The position numbers were made by a program, and so were the translations under genes. Below the pieces are notes generated by a model. That model worked only from the letters and a program-made list of their open reading frames with translations, was not told the DNA's origin and searched no databases. Positions 7,660 through 16,331 of a stretch of 64,000 nt of DNA are shown piece after piece; the stretch's first letter is position 1; every line of letters begins with the position of its first letter. This DNA is from Phyllobacterium sp. YR531 (GTDB lineage Bacteria > Pseudomonadota > Alphaproteobacteria > Rhizobiales > Rhizobiaceae): NCBI RefSeq assembly GCF_000282595.1, contig NZ_AKIZ01000022.1, positions 62,001-126,000 on the forward strand, read 5' to 3'.

Positions 7660-8946
7660 ATGTTGGAGCGTGTTGTAATAATCAACGACGAAGCAGTGGC
7701 CAGTGGTGGTGCTGCTGCCTTGGCACTACTTTCAGGAAAGCTTCTTCAAGAAGCAGGCATTCCGGTCACATTTCTCGCCGGCGATTCAGGAATTGGTTTT
7801 CCTTTAAAGGGCGAGAATGTCGAGATAGCCGGACTAGGAAGCCAGCCACTACTAAAATTGCCCGTCCACAAACGCATCATAGATGGCGCTTATAACAGGG
7901 CAGCTTACGAAGCAATAAAACACTATATTACTGAAAAAGACACACCGGGAACGGTATACCATGTCCATGCTTGGGCACAGATTCTGTCGCCTTCAATATT
8001 CTCGGCACTCAGGCCAGTCCAGGATCGTCTGGTAATATCGGCTCATGATTTCACTTTGGTATGTCCCAATGGAAGCTATGCCAATTTCAATACAAATACT
8101 GTTTGTTCGTTGACGCCATTAAGCAGACAATGTCTGGCATCAAACTGTGACAAACGCCGTTATGCAGACAAATTATGGCGCTTTGCTCGTTCCTGGTTAC
8201 GTACGCGGCTTCTGGATATGGCCAATTCAAACTGCACGATCGCCTCCATTCACCCGATGATGAACAACTGGCTTGAGCGCGGCGGAATACCTTCAAGACA
8301 GATACGAACCGTTCTCAACCCGGTTAAGCCATTTGTGCGGAAGCGTATAACTGCTGAAAGTAACAGTGATATATTCTTTATTGGACGGCTGGAATTCGAA
8401 AAAGGTGCAGACATTGCGGCTGAAGCCGCACGGATAATCGGCCGGAGGCTAAGGATTATTGGTGATGGGGCATTTCGGGAAGAACTTACCCGACGCTATC
8501 CTGAGGTCATCTGCGAGGGTTGGAAAACCCATGATGAGATAAGCAAACTTTTGCAAGAAGCAAGGTTTGTTGTCATGCCAAGCAGATTACCGGAACCATT
8601 TGGTCTTGTCGCCCACGAGAGTCTTCAAAGCGGTGTTCCGATTGTTGCTTTCAAATCTGCCTTCATAGCTAATGAGGCCCAGGAATTGGGATGTGGAATT
8701 GTTGCTGAAGAGCCGACTGCAGAGAGCCTTGCAAACGCATTTGCTGCACTTGATAACAACAGTGACGTGAAAAGCATGAGCAAGGCCGCCTTCGCGCTTT
8801 CTCCCGGATTGGCAAATACACCAAATAGTTGGTGCAGTGAATTGATCGCTCTTTACACTGATTGTTTGATGAACAGAAAATTGCCTAACGCTGATCCAAA
8901 GCATTTCCTAGTTCCGGAGTCGCGGCCTATCGAGCGGGCGATCTGA
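7660..8946 (+). CDS. GT4-family glycosyltransferase
   Basis: This encodes 428 residues and follows the previous glycosyltransferase by 13 bases. It has a GT-B fold layout: N-terminal IINDEAVASGGAAALALLSGKLL, the acceptor-domain stretch VYHVHAWAQILSPSIF, then DIFFIGRLEFEKGADIAAEAA and the family signature MPSRLPEPFGLVAHESLQSGVPIVA with the EX7E-like pair. A cluster of Cys (VCSLTPLSRQCLASNC) around residues 145-165 is typical of one GT4 subgroup. Donor and acceptor cannot be read from the sequence; the probable role is elongation of the exopolysaccharide repeat unit. Confidence 0.88.
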   Translation: MLERVVIINDEAVASGGAAALALLSGKLLQEAGIPVTFLAGDSGIGFPLKGENVEIAGLGSQPLLKLPVHKRIIDGAYNRAAYEAIKHYITEKDTPGTVYHVHAWAQILSPSIFSALRPVQDRLVISAHDFTLVCPNGSYANFNTNTVCSLTPLSRQCLASNCDKRRYADKLWRFARSWLRTRLLDMANSNCTIASIHPMMNNWLERGGIPSRQIRTVLNPVKPFVRKRITAESNSDIFFIGRLEFEKGADIAAEAARIIGRRLRIIGDGAFREELTRRYPEVICEGWKTHDEISKLLQEARFVVMPSRLPEPFGLVAHESLQSGVPIVAFKSAFIANEAQELGCGIVAEEPTAESLANAFAALDNNSDVKSMSKAAFALSPGLANTPNSWCSELIALYTDCLMNRKLPNADPKHFLVPESRPIERAI

Positions 8947-9081
8947 TTTTTCAAATGCCAAAAACCGCAATTTCAGAAGCTCGCAATAGTCATTTATTCA
9001 TACTTTTTGATTAAATTTTTAATTGATCTAAAGCAGCGCTAAATCTGCCGGACTATCTTTGGTCCAAATTCAAGGTTAGGG

Positions 9082-9264
9082 TTGACCTCAGATTTGAAAA
9101 CAATCGTTAAGAGATCGATGAAAAATACTTCTCAAGATCTAGAAACCTCGAGTGAACGCCCGACAAAGTCATTTGTTGACCTAGTGGAAGAGAAGTATCT
9201 TATCCGTTGGGCAGCTCTCTTTCTTTGTGTAGTATTCTGGCTTATCATCTGGCGCATGATGTAA
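9082..9264 (+). CDS. Small C-terminally anchored membrane protein, unknown
   Basis: This encodes up to 60 residues from TTG 9082 or 48 from ATG 9118, in the same frame. A charged N-terminal half precedes a single hydrophobic helix AALFLCVVFWLIIW near the C-terminus. No family is recognised. The helix pattern and location between polysaccharide genes make it plausible, but the gene is short and could be spurious. Confidence 0.4.
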   Translation: MTSDLKTIVKRSMKNTSQDLETSSERPTKSFVDLVEEKYLIRWAALFLCVVFWLIIWRMM

Positions 9265-9278
9265 TACTGCTTGTTTCG

Positions 9279-9548
9279 TCACGACCGCTCCAACGAGCCC
9301 TCAGGCTCGTCGTCCCCCGCAGAAAGCCATTCACGCAAAATCGCAACGGACATCGGGCCAAGATTTGGAATAAGATTTAATTCCAACCTAGATGCCCAGC
9401 TTCTCTCGGGCTCCCAATCGGGGGGCATGTCCCACGGTGCTCCACCGTATTCGACCCACAACGCATTCGCGATCCTGGTGTGGACCGTCTTTGAGGGACA
9501 GAAGGATTGAAGGAGATGGGGCATGAGTAACCCAGACAAGAGTTGCAT
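9279..9548 (-). CDS. Small protein with helix-hairpin-helix-like motif
   Basis: This encodes 89 residues, 41 bases downstream of the exoY-like gene on the same strand. IPNLGPMSVAILREWL resembles the helix-hairpin-helix of the RNA polymerase alpha C-terminal domain and related short DNA-binding proteins. The Trp-rich part before it (WVEYGGAPWDMPPDW) is unfamiliar. An internal ATG at 9524 is an alternative start. Composition looks protein-like, but there is no close family I can name. Confidence 0.45.
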   Translation of the reverse strand: MQLLSGLLMPHLLQSFCPSKTVHTRIANALWVEYGGAPWDMPPDWEPERSWASRLELNLIPNLGPMSVAILREWLSAGDDEPEGSLERS

Positions 9549-9589
9549 CCGTTCACACCAATCGCAATATTGATTAAGCTATCTATTAT

Positions 9590-10267
9590 TCAGCAACTAC
9601 CTTTCGCTAACAGCACGACTGACGCTGTACGTGCCATGATTTTAAGATCCACCCACACGGAGCGAGATTTAAAGTAATCCGTATCCAGTTTCACTCTAGT
9701 GTCGTAGCCAGCATCACTTCGGCCGCTGACCTGCCAAAGACCGGTTATTCCTGGCTTCATTGCTGCGTAGTATCGATAGGAATCGCCATATCTATAGATT
9801 TCGTCCATTACTATAGGGCGAGGTCCTACAATGCTCATTTCCCCACGCAGGACATTGATGAATTGGGGGAGTTCGTCCAAACTTGAGATGCGCAAGAATC
9901 GGCCAATTCGATGGATTCTAGGATCGGTTTTCAGTTTTTGAGTTTCAGCCCACTCACGAAGTGAATCGGGACATTGCGCCAAAAGTGTAACCAGGCGCAC
10001 ATCGGCGTCCTTCGCCATTGAGCGAAATTTTAAACAAGTAAACTCTTTACCATTAAGGCCGATTCTACGTTGTTTATATATTACTGGAAAGCCGTCGGTT
10101 AAAACTAATGTGCATATAATGCAAATGAGTAACGGAAAGAGAAAAATTAGCGCGACGGTGGCGAACGTAACATCAAGAGTCCTCTTGATTACATCATAGG
10201 ACATCCGGTGTTTTGCCGGCATTTTTTCGGTCCGCTGTTCTATCAGCGGTTCTGTAATGTAGGACAT
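9590..10267 (-). CDS. exoY: ExoY-like undecaprenyl-phosphate sugar-1-phosphate transferase
   Basis: This encodes 225 residues from the ATG at 10267, which has GGGG eight bases upstream and gives a length like rhizobial ExoY. The frame stays open to a TTG at 10369. One membrane helix (TFATVALIFLFPLLICIICTLVL) is followed by the bacterial sugar transferase core: YKQRRIGLNGKEFTCLKFRSM, then DELPQFINVLRGEMSIVGPRP, then PGITGLWQVSGRSD. It initiates repeat-unit synthesis by moving a sugar phosphate (galactose or glucose type) to undecaprenyl phosphate at the inner membrane. It is transcribed alone or with the small gene downstream. Confidence 0.9.
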   Translation of the reverse strand: MSYITEPLIEQRTEKMPAKHRMSYDVIKRTLDVTFATVALIFLFPLLICIICTLVLTDGFPVIYKQRRIGLNGKEFTCLKFRSMAKDADVRLVTLLAQCPDSLREWAETQKLKTDPRIHRIGRFLRISSLDELPQFINVLRGEMSIVGPRPIVMDEIYRYGDSYRYYAAMKPGITGLWQVSGRSDAGYDTRVKLDTDYFKSRSVWVDLKIMARTASVVLLAKGSC

Positions 10268-10655
10268 AATGCTGACCCCAACCCATCCCATAGTTTCGGC
10301 TTGTCCAAACGCGTCGCGCCGGAAATCCTTTTGAATCGCAGCTAGCCTGCTACGTGCCAAAAAATGCAAACCCCAAGCAAAGCAGTGTTTTTATTCAGGA
10401 TATTCAGAATTTATACGCAATAAAGACAGCGGTTACTGTCTGCTTTCTGTTTTTTATTTACTCTCTGATTCCCTGTATACAAATAAACTATAGTATAAAT
10501 GTTTTGCGTCAATAATTAATAGTACTTAAAGGGAGATATTGTACCCTTAACAATAATTATTAAAATTAGATCTAATACTCACTTACTCATTGATATAGCG
10601 TAAGGAGGTCATGCCATTTTGGGGAAATGGAGATGGCTCCGAGCCCAAACCAAGA
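10268..10655. promoter_or_regulatory. AT-rich promoter region of the exoY-like gene
   Basis: These 388 bases hold no supported gene apart from possible in-frame upstream codons of exoY to 10369. The part from 10440 to 10600 is very AT-rich. A perfect dyad AGACAG-CGGTTA-CTGTCT lies at 10424-10441, about 160 bases before the exoY start, and is a candidate operator. Confidence 0.4.
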
Positions 10656-12221
10656 TTATTTACTCTTGCAAAGATCTATCACAAACCTGTTTCCGAGAGT
10701 ATCTATATGATGACATCCCACAATACCGACCATGAAGTCGGGCCTGATTAGCTTTATAGTTTCTTCCAAATATTCTTCTTCATCAAGTTTGGTGATTTCC
10801 TGGATGTTTAGGCCATAACCGTAAATCCCGTGGGAATTACATTGAGATGGACGCAAAATTCGATCACCTAATATATGAACCCGGCCGCCATTCCGCGCGA
10901 CATCACTTCCGATGATGACCGGGTTGCGTTTGTGAGGGATCACCGTTTTCAGAGCTGGTCCATCAACAGAAAAAGCATAAAGTTCACTGGAGTGATCCAT
11001 AAAAGTATGATGATCCGAGAGGGACGTGAGCAGCCACCATTTTCCTTTAACCTTGAACATTGTCGTGTCTGCAGGGCTTTTGCCTTCCAGTGCTGTTGAG
11101 TGGAGTTCCCATCTCAGCGGAAATTGCGTGCAGCGCCATATCTCCACCCGGTCTGTCTGGTGGGTTTCAGGAATCATGTAAATGTCCGTACCGTCGTTAA
11201 ACACGAACGGATAGGAAAGATGATAACTGGTGCGCAGGCAGGTTCCGAGAAATTCAACGTCGTTTCCGGACAGGCAGGCTACGGATATCCAAGCGTTCTT
11301 GCTATTATCCGGGAAACACTCGAAGAAAATGTAATCCTTTTCCTGCCATCGGAAGAGAAACGGATCAGCTGCCCACATACCGGCAGCAAGCTTTAATGGT
11401 ACCGCTTTGTCCGGAGCAAAACTCTCGATACTACCATCTCCCAAATATACTCCCCAACTTCTTGCATTGAGCCCCAGCTTTGCTCTTGTTCGTATTGCCA
11501 GTTTTTCGACGATGTTACGGCTGAGTTGCCCTAGGTAAGCTACAGAATCCAAAAGCCGAGGAGATGTTCGTATATTAGCGGGTGGGATAACGGTTGTTGT
11601 GGGATGCGTTCGCGTTTCCGCTAATCTGCGTAGTTCGCGCAAGAGCAGCAGTACGGACTTTTCCTTTATGAAAGCGCCATTAAGTGCGGCGCTATATTTG
11701 GTATTGTAACTGGCCGTGGCAATGATGATTGGCTCGTTCTGTGTGGATTTGCGAGCGATCAACTGAACAACCGTCAGTGCTTCACGCGCTTGTACCTCCC
11801 AAAACCCGGTCCAGTCGTAGCCCTTTGCTTTTTTATCAACAAAATCGAGCGCCCATTCTCCAAACTCGACTTGATCAAGACATTCCTTCGGCAATGCTTT
11901 GGCATTCAAACGCACAACGACGTCAACCTCCAGCCCAATCATACCATCTCGGCCAATACGTTTGGGAGTAGGAATCCTATATCGCTGGTTTCCGAAAGGT
12001 TGAGTTGGATATTGCAGCTGCTTAACGAATACGTGTTGCTCTGCTTTGTCGATCAATCTTACAAGGAATGAGGTTTTTTGGGTTTCAGCCGCCCCGGTGG
12101 AGACAACCGCCCGTAAGTCGAACTCTCGGTGATCAAGGATAGTTCTGAGAAGTTTGATTTCCCAGTTCTCGAGTTTGTCCAAGGTATCGACAACGATCCC
12201 TATGCGAAGCCTTGTTGACAT
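10656..12221 (-). CDS. Formyltransferase-like / GINT1-like beta-propeller protein
   Basis: This encodes 521 residues. The N-terminal ~210 residues (RIGIVVDTLDKLENWEIKLL; VDVVVRLNAKALPKECLD) look like the Rossmann-type half of formyltransferase-like proteins. From ~265 the chain has blade-like repeats such as AADPFLFRWQEKDYIFFE, SYPFVFNDGTDIYMIPET and GKWWLLTSLSD. These match the N-terminal domain shared with plant glucosamine inositolphosphorylceramide transferase (GINT1) and GH43-like propellers. Bacterial members occur in surface-polysaccharide loci; their reaction is not established to my knowledge. It is divergent from the flippase gene. Confidence 0.7.
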   Translation of the reverse strand: MSTRLRIGIVVDTLDKLENWEIKLLRTILDHREFDLRAVVSTGAAETQKTSFLVRLIDKAEQHVFVKQLQYPTQPFGNQRYRIPTPKRIGRDGMIGLEVDVVVRLNAKALPKECLDQVEFGEWALDFVDKKAKGYDWTGFWEVQAREALTVVQLIARKSTQNEPIIIATASYNTKYSAALNGAFIKEKSVLLLLRELRRLAETRTHPTTTVIPPANIRTSPRLLDSVAYLGQLSRNIVEKLAIRTRAKLGLNARSWGVYLGDGSIESFAPDKAVPLKLAAGMWAADPFLFRWQEKDYIFFECFPDNSKNAWISVACLSGNDVEFLGTCLRTSYHLSYPFVFNDGTDIYMIPETHQTDRVEIWRCTQFPLRWELHSTALEGKSPADTTMFKVKGKWWLLTSLSDHHTFMDHSSELYAFSVDGPALKTVIPHKRNPVIIGSDVARNGGRVHILGDRILRPSQCNSHGIYGYGLNIQEITKLDEEEYLEETIKLIRPDFMVGIVGCHHIDTLGNRFVIDLCKSK

Positions 12222-12552
12222 TATGCCCCCTTATGCCCGCCCAACACTCCCGGATTGCGTCACAGAATGCGCAAACTTCTCATGATCGAACGTGGCCTCG
12301 CATCGAATGTTCCACGTTCAAATGTATCCGTCCAGAATGCCTAATCTAATTGATTAGCAGTGTAATTCCTGAATCAAATCTGGTCATCTGATATTGGTGA
12401 GAGATCGTTTCGAAGCAATCCGGTCGAAATTTTCTGCACGGGCAAGTGCTCTTTCGGAAATGACCTGATGCACCGCATTTGCCGGGGATACTACTCTGAA
12501 ACAGGTCAGTCAGATAGCTGCCGAGAGGCTCACTGCTAAGAAAGCCGCCATT
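12222..12552. promoter_or_regulatory. Divergent promoter region between GINT1-like and flippase genes
   Basis: No gene is seen apart from an open frame directly upstream of the flippase ATG (codons from 12469 without an ATG, GTG or TTG). A perfect dyad CTAATC-TAATT-GATTAG lies at 12341-12357, midway between the divergent genes, so one regulator could control both. Confidence 0.45.
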
Positions 12553-13998
12553 ATGGGCTTTATGGCGATGGCATCACGCATCTGTGCTCAACTGGCGCAA
12601 GTGGTTGTATTTGTTTTGGCTGCAAGAATGCTTACAGCGGCAGAATTTGGTACCTATACCCTCATACTCGCAATAGCGATTCTATTGACTCGCATTGCTG
12701 AGGCAGGCTCTCGCGAGTTTATCATGAGTTGCCGTGAGGATGCCTCACTGTTTAACCAGATCGGCACAATAGCATTAGCAAGTGGTGCAGTAGCGATGGT
12801 CGTCGGTCTGATTGTCTCAGGCGCGATAAACCATTTCTTTGAGATGAAACTGGTGGCCGATATTCTTGCTATCTTTTCTGTCTGGGTGGTATTCGCAACG
12901 TTCAGCGCAGTTTATGCGGGCGTCCTGGTTCGCCAAAGTCGCTCGGAAATGCATTCCATTCTACTGATGGCAGGTGAGGGAATTGGCCTAGTAATCACCT
13001 TGGCCGGACTGTTTGCCGGTTGGGGCATTTTTGCGCTGGCGGTTGGCAAGCTCGTTATGCAGATCACGTATCTTTTTTCAGCCATGAGGGTAACACGGTG
13101 GATACCCCAGCCACGGCTGCAATTGGTTATTGTAAAAGAATTAGTGGCGTTCTCTCGCTACATACTGGCCACACGCATGGTTGCGTATTTTCATACGTAT
13201 GCAGTGACCTTCGTTATAGGGATATTCTTTGGTACAGCGAGTGTCGGTTATTACAGGGTTGCGGAGCGGTTAGGCTCGTCCTTCGCTGATATGATGGATG
13301 AGCCAAGCCGCTTGATAGCTTGGGTAAGTCTACGGCGCGCAGCTCGGGATAATCAGTCCCCCGTGGACCTCAAACGAAGCGTTGGGCATGAAGCAACTTT
13401 GCTCCTGCCATTTCTACTGGCTCTTGCGGCCCCCATTTTTATCGGGCTAGCACTCGTATCAGAGCAATTAGTCGTCCTGTTGCTTGGAGAGCAGTGGCAT
13501 CCGGCAGCTCCGCTTACCGCGCTACTAGCGCTGATGTACATGCTGTACAGCCCGGCTGTGCTCACAGAGCCTATCCTGTCTTTGACTGGCCAGGTACAGC
13601 GTTTGCCGCTAATTTCGCTTTGCAACGTCGCAGTAGCTCTCGCCTTCCTCCTCATCGCGGTGCCCTTTGATATTATGGGTGTTGCTATAGGACAGGTAAC
13701 CGCAGCTACAATCACAGTCTGCATAACCGTATGGCTGCAGAGTCATTATGGCGGGGTTGACTGGAAGCAAGTTTCGGCAAACAGCGTGATCATTCTACCG
13801 GCTCTGATCGCAATGATTGCGGGTATTGTTTGGATAGCTCGGTTTTCCCTACCACTAACATGGGGCCTCGCTCTTCAAATTTTTGTTGGTGCAGTAGTTT
13901 ATTCCAGCGTTATCGCAACACTGTATGTTTTCTTTTTCAAGACGAGCAACTTATTTGCCTGGAAAAGGGCGAGGGTGCCAAGCGAATCCAACCTCTAA
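12553..13998 (+). CDS. Oligosaccharide flippase (Wzx / MATE-like)
   Basis: This encodes 481 residues with about 12-14 hydrophobic helices over the whole length. Polysaccharide-flippase features include the N-terminal VFVLAARMLTAAEFGTYTLILAIAILLTRIAEAG. Such proteins move lipid-linked repeat units across the inner membrane. The usual ~20 polar residues before helix 1 could be supplied by the open frame upstream (RLTAKKAAI), which has no standard start codon, so the N-terminus is uncertain. It heads a three-gene unit with a methyltransferase and a GNAT-like gene. Confidence 0.88.
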   Translation: MGFMAMASRICAQLAQVVVFVLAARMLTAAEFGTYTLILAIAILLTRIAEAGSREFIMSCREDASLFNQIGTIALASGAVAMVVGLIVSGAINHFFEMKLVADILAIFSVWVVFATFSAVYAGVLVRQSRSEMHSILLMAGEGIGLVITLAGLFAGWGIFALAVGKLVMQITYLFSAMRVTRWIPQPRLQLVIVKELVAFSRYILATRMVAYFHTYAVTFVIGIFFGTASVGYYRVAERLGSSFADMMDEPSRLIAWVSLRRAARDNQSPVDLKRSVGHEATLLLPFLLALAAPIFIGLALVSEQLVVLLLGEQWHPAAPLTALLALMYMLYSPAVLTEPILSLTGQVQRLPLISLCNVAVALAFLLIAVPFDIMGVAIGQVTAATITVCITVWLQSHYGGVDWKQVSANSVIILPALIAMIAGIVWIARFSLPLTWGLALQIFVGAVVYSSVIATLYVFFFKTSNLFAWKRARVPSESNL

Positions 13999-14002
13999 AC
14001 CG

Positions 14003-14710
14003 ATGAGAGTTACCGTGCAATCGAGCGCAAAAGACATGGAAAATACGTCAACCCCGACCGTCAGAGCAGGGCGACATCGGTTTCTCGGTATAGAAATTGA
14101 AGTGGCAAATGGTGTTCTGGTGCCTCGAGAAGAGACAGAGCTTTTAGGCACAACGGCTATCGACACCTTGATAGGTAAAGACTCGGCTCTTGTGATCGAT
14201 ATGTGTTGCGGCTCTGGCAATCTTGGACTTGCAATTGCCAATGCTATTCCTTTGGTGAAAATAATGAGTGCAGATCTCACGGATGAGACCATTAGCGTTG
14301 CCCGGCATAATACGCAGAGGCTGGGATTCTCAGATCGCGTCGAAATTTTTCAGGGCGATTTGTTCTCGGCGTTCGACGGAAAAGATATAGGGAGAAAAGC
14401 TGATCTGGTCGTGTGTAACCCTCCTTATATTTCTGCCAAACGATTGGAGGAAACATTAGGGCATCTGCTAAAAGATGAACCAAGGGAAGCGTTCGATGGC
14501 GGCCCGTTTGGTATCTCCATACTTCAAAGATTGGTTCGGGATTCAGTAAAGTTTTTAAAAGCCGGAGGCATTCTGGCATTCGAGTTTGGTGAAGGGCAGC
14601 ACCAGCAGGTGGCACAACTGCTCATCCGCTCAGGTGGTTATGGCGACATTTCATTTGTGAAAAATGAATTAGGTATACCACGGGTCGCAGTTGCTCGAGC
14701 GAAATACTAA
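14003..14710 (+). CDS. PrmC/HemK-like SAM-dependent methyltransferase
   Basis: This encodes 235 residues from ATG 14003, five bases after the flippase stop; the frame is open further up into the flippase gene. The SAM-binding VIDMCCGSGNLGLAIA and the catalytic NPPY (LVVCNPPYIS) are those of N5-glutamine/amino methyltransferases of the HemK class. VPREETELL in the N-terminal part also fits. The usual PrmC N-terminal helical domain is missing, so it is a shortened paralogue. Its place among glycan genes suggests methylation of a sugar or amide group, which is inference. Confidence 0.8.
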   Translation: MRVTVQSSAKDMENTSTPTVRAGRHRFLGIEIEVANGVLVPREETELLGTTAIDTLIGKDSALVIDMCCGSGNLGLAIANAIPLVKIMSADLTDETISVARHNTQRLGFSDRVEIFQGDLFSAFDGKDIGRKADLVVCNPPYISAKRLEETLGHLLKDEPREAFDGGPFGISILQRLVRDSVKFLKAGGILAFEFGEGQHQQVAQLLIRSGGYGDISFVKNELGIPRVAVARAKY

Positions 14711-14727
14711 TCGCCGGAGGGCGTTCG

Positions 14728-15828
14728 ATGGATGGCGCGGCATTCAGTGAAGTGAGAAGCTTGGCTTTACCGGACATCCCGGAAGTTGCAGCCATGTTCT
14801 GGCGCATGTTCAAGCCTGCCAATACCGAGCTGCCTAAATCGATAATAGAATATTTTTCTGAGCTCTATCTCAATCCGCAGAACGATAGAAAAATCACTTC
14901 CCAAGTTCATATTCGCGGGGATGGTGTGCTGACGGGTTTTATTGGGGCGCTTCCATTGAAGATGACTCTCGGAGATATTCCGTTACAAGCAGCGATTTGC
15001 GGTCCGCTAATGGTGGAAGATCATCTCGGCGACCCGCTTGCCGGCGCGCGCTTGCTTCGCGCGTTTCTTGCCGGCCCTCAAGATCTTTCTTTGAGCGAAA
15101 CAGCCAATGAAACATCACGGGTCATGTGGAGCAAACTACGGGGCAAAGTATTGCCGGCTTACAGTCTCGAGTGGGTGCGCGTCCTTCGCCCTGCTGCATT
15201 CGCTGCAGATATGGCATCCCAGCGTTTCGGATTTCTACGGTACGGTAAAATGTTGTCAGGGCCTTTTGATATGTTCGCTCACCGCTTGATGAAAACGGGC
15301 ACACCGGAGTTGCCTCAACGGATAACTGATTCCAGCGTCGATCAAGAAGGGATGGCATCTCTCATTACGTCCTGTTTGAAGCAATACGCATTGCGTCCGG
15401 ATTGGGAGACGTCAACTCTGAAAAGCATCCTGCAGGTTGCTAACAGCAAATCAGCTTACGGTACGGTTCATTGCAGGATGGTACAAAACAGGGCTGGTGT
15501 CCCGTTGGGCGCTTATATATTTCATGGGAATCTTGGTGAGACCGTTCGTGTTCTGCAAATTATTGCGTTGAAGGGACATGAGGGGGTGATCATTGATAGC
15601 CTTCTCAGCTACGCCTATTCTATAGGAGCAATTGCTGTTCGTGCTCGTTCGCAACCACGATTGATGGAGGCAATGATGATACGCCGAGGAATTTTTTTCC
15701 AGCGCTCGTCAACTGTGGTGCATGCGCGCGACCCGAGTATTTTAGAGGCGTTCTCAAGAGGAGAGGCATTTTTCAATGGTTTGGCGGGTGAAGGTTGGAA
15801 TCGCTTGAATGGCGACGAGTTTTTGTAA
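14728..15828 (+). CDS. GNAT-like acyltransferase, unknown substrate
   Basis: This encodes 366 residues with GGAGGG six bases before the ATG. The layout suggests two tandem GNAT-like halves. The N-terminal half has VHIRGDGVLTGFIGALPL and the C-terminal half has VPLGAYIFHGNLGETVRVLQI followed by a conserved-looking helix (HEGVIIDSLLSYAYSIGA). Such proteins often acylate amino sugars or aminoacylate glycans. It lies 17 bases after the methyltransferase and is probably co-transcribed. The family call is moderate because no classical acetyl-CoA loop (R/Q-x-x-G-x-G/A) is obvious. Confidence 0.6.
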   Translation: MDGAAFSEVRSLALPDIPEVAAMFWRMFKPANTELPKSIIEYFSELYLNPQNDRKITSQVHIRGDGVLTGFIGALPLKMTLGDIPLQAAICGPLMVEDHLGDPLAGARLLRAFLAGPQDLSLSETANETSRVMWSKLRGKVLPAYSLEWVRVLRPAAFAADMASQRFGFLRYGKMLSGPFDMFAHRLMKTGTPELPQRITDSSVDQEGMASLITSCLKQYALRPDWETSTLKSILQVANSKSAYGTVHCRMVQNRAGVPLGAYIFHGNLGETVRVLQIIALKGHEGVIIDSLLSYAYSIGAIAVRARSQPRLMEAMMIRRGIFFQRSSTVVHARDPSILEAFSRGEAFFNGLAGEGWNRLNGDEFL

Positions 15829-15843
15829 TAACAATTCTAGCAA

Positions 15844-16326
15844 TTAGACGCTTATATTGTTTGCCTTCATAAAACCCCAGATGGATTTATTGACGTCAAC
15901 AATGGAGTCAATTGTTGTCTGAATACGCAACATTTCTTCATCATCCAGAGCTTCGACTTTCCCATATTTTAAGTTTTCATCCATATCGACAATCCGCATC
16001 AACTGAGTTGATGCGGTTCGCCCTGATTCATCAAAAGAATATATACAATGATTGTACTTGTTCCGCAGACGTTGCTCGCGGGTCATTCTGGCAGTGATTT
16101 TAAGGACTGCAGCTTTCGTGTCCGGCGTCGTCGAGTGTATTTTTGCCAGACGCTCGATTAGGTCAATACGTGCTCGTGTCGTATTGAGTGTCAAAAAAAT
16201 GACAGTTGCTGCTTCTTTATTAGTATCCAGCAGGTGGGCAATTAAGTAGATGAACAAACTCTCCGTGTTTGTCCAAGTATAATTTAATTTACCCACCAGC
16301 ATGAGAACGTCGTCAAGCCGCGACAT
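15844..16326 (-). CDS. Helical cytoplasmic protein of unknown function
   Basis: This encodes 160 residues, five bases downstream of the LuxR-type regulator and on the same strand, so probably one operon. It is predicted almost all helical (ESLFIYLIAHLLDTNKEAATVIFLTLNTTRARIDLIERLAKI and the later REQRLRNKYNHCIYSF), without signal peptide. The RNKYNHCIYSF segment recalls helical proteins with an R-N-x-x-x-H motif as in HEPN-like folds, but I cannot assign it firmly. It ends convergent to the GNAT-like gene with a 15-base gap. Confidence 0.65.
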   Translation of the reverse strand: MSRLDDVLMLVGKLNYTWTNTESLFIYLIAHLLDTNKEAATVIFLTLNTTRARIDLIERLAKIHSTTPDTKAAVLKITARMTREQRLRNKYNHCIYSFDESGRTASTQLMRIVDMDENLKYGKVEALDDEEMLRIQTTIDSIVDVNKSIWGFMKANNISV

Positions 16327-16331
16327 CGATA

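Noticed and set aside
9271-9510. 79-codon plus-strand frame opposite the small helix-hairpin-helix gene
   Set aside because: Low-complexity Ser/Gly/Pro composition and no ribosome site; the minus-strand frame is more protein-like.
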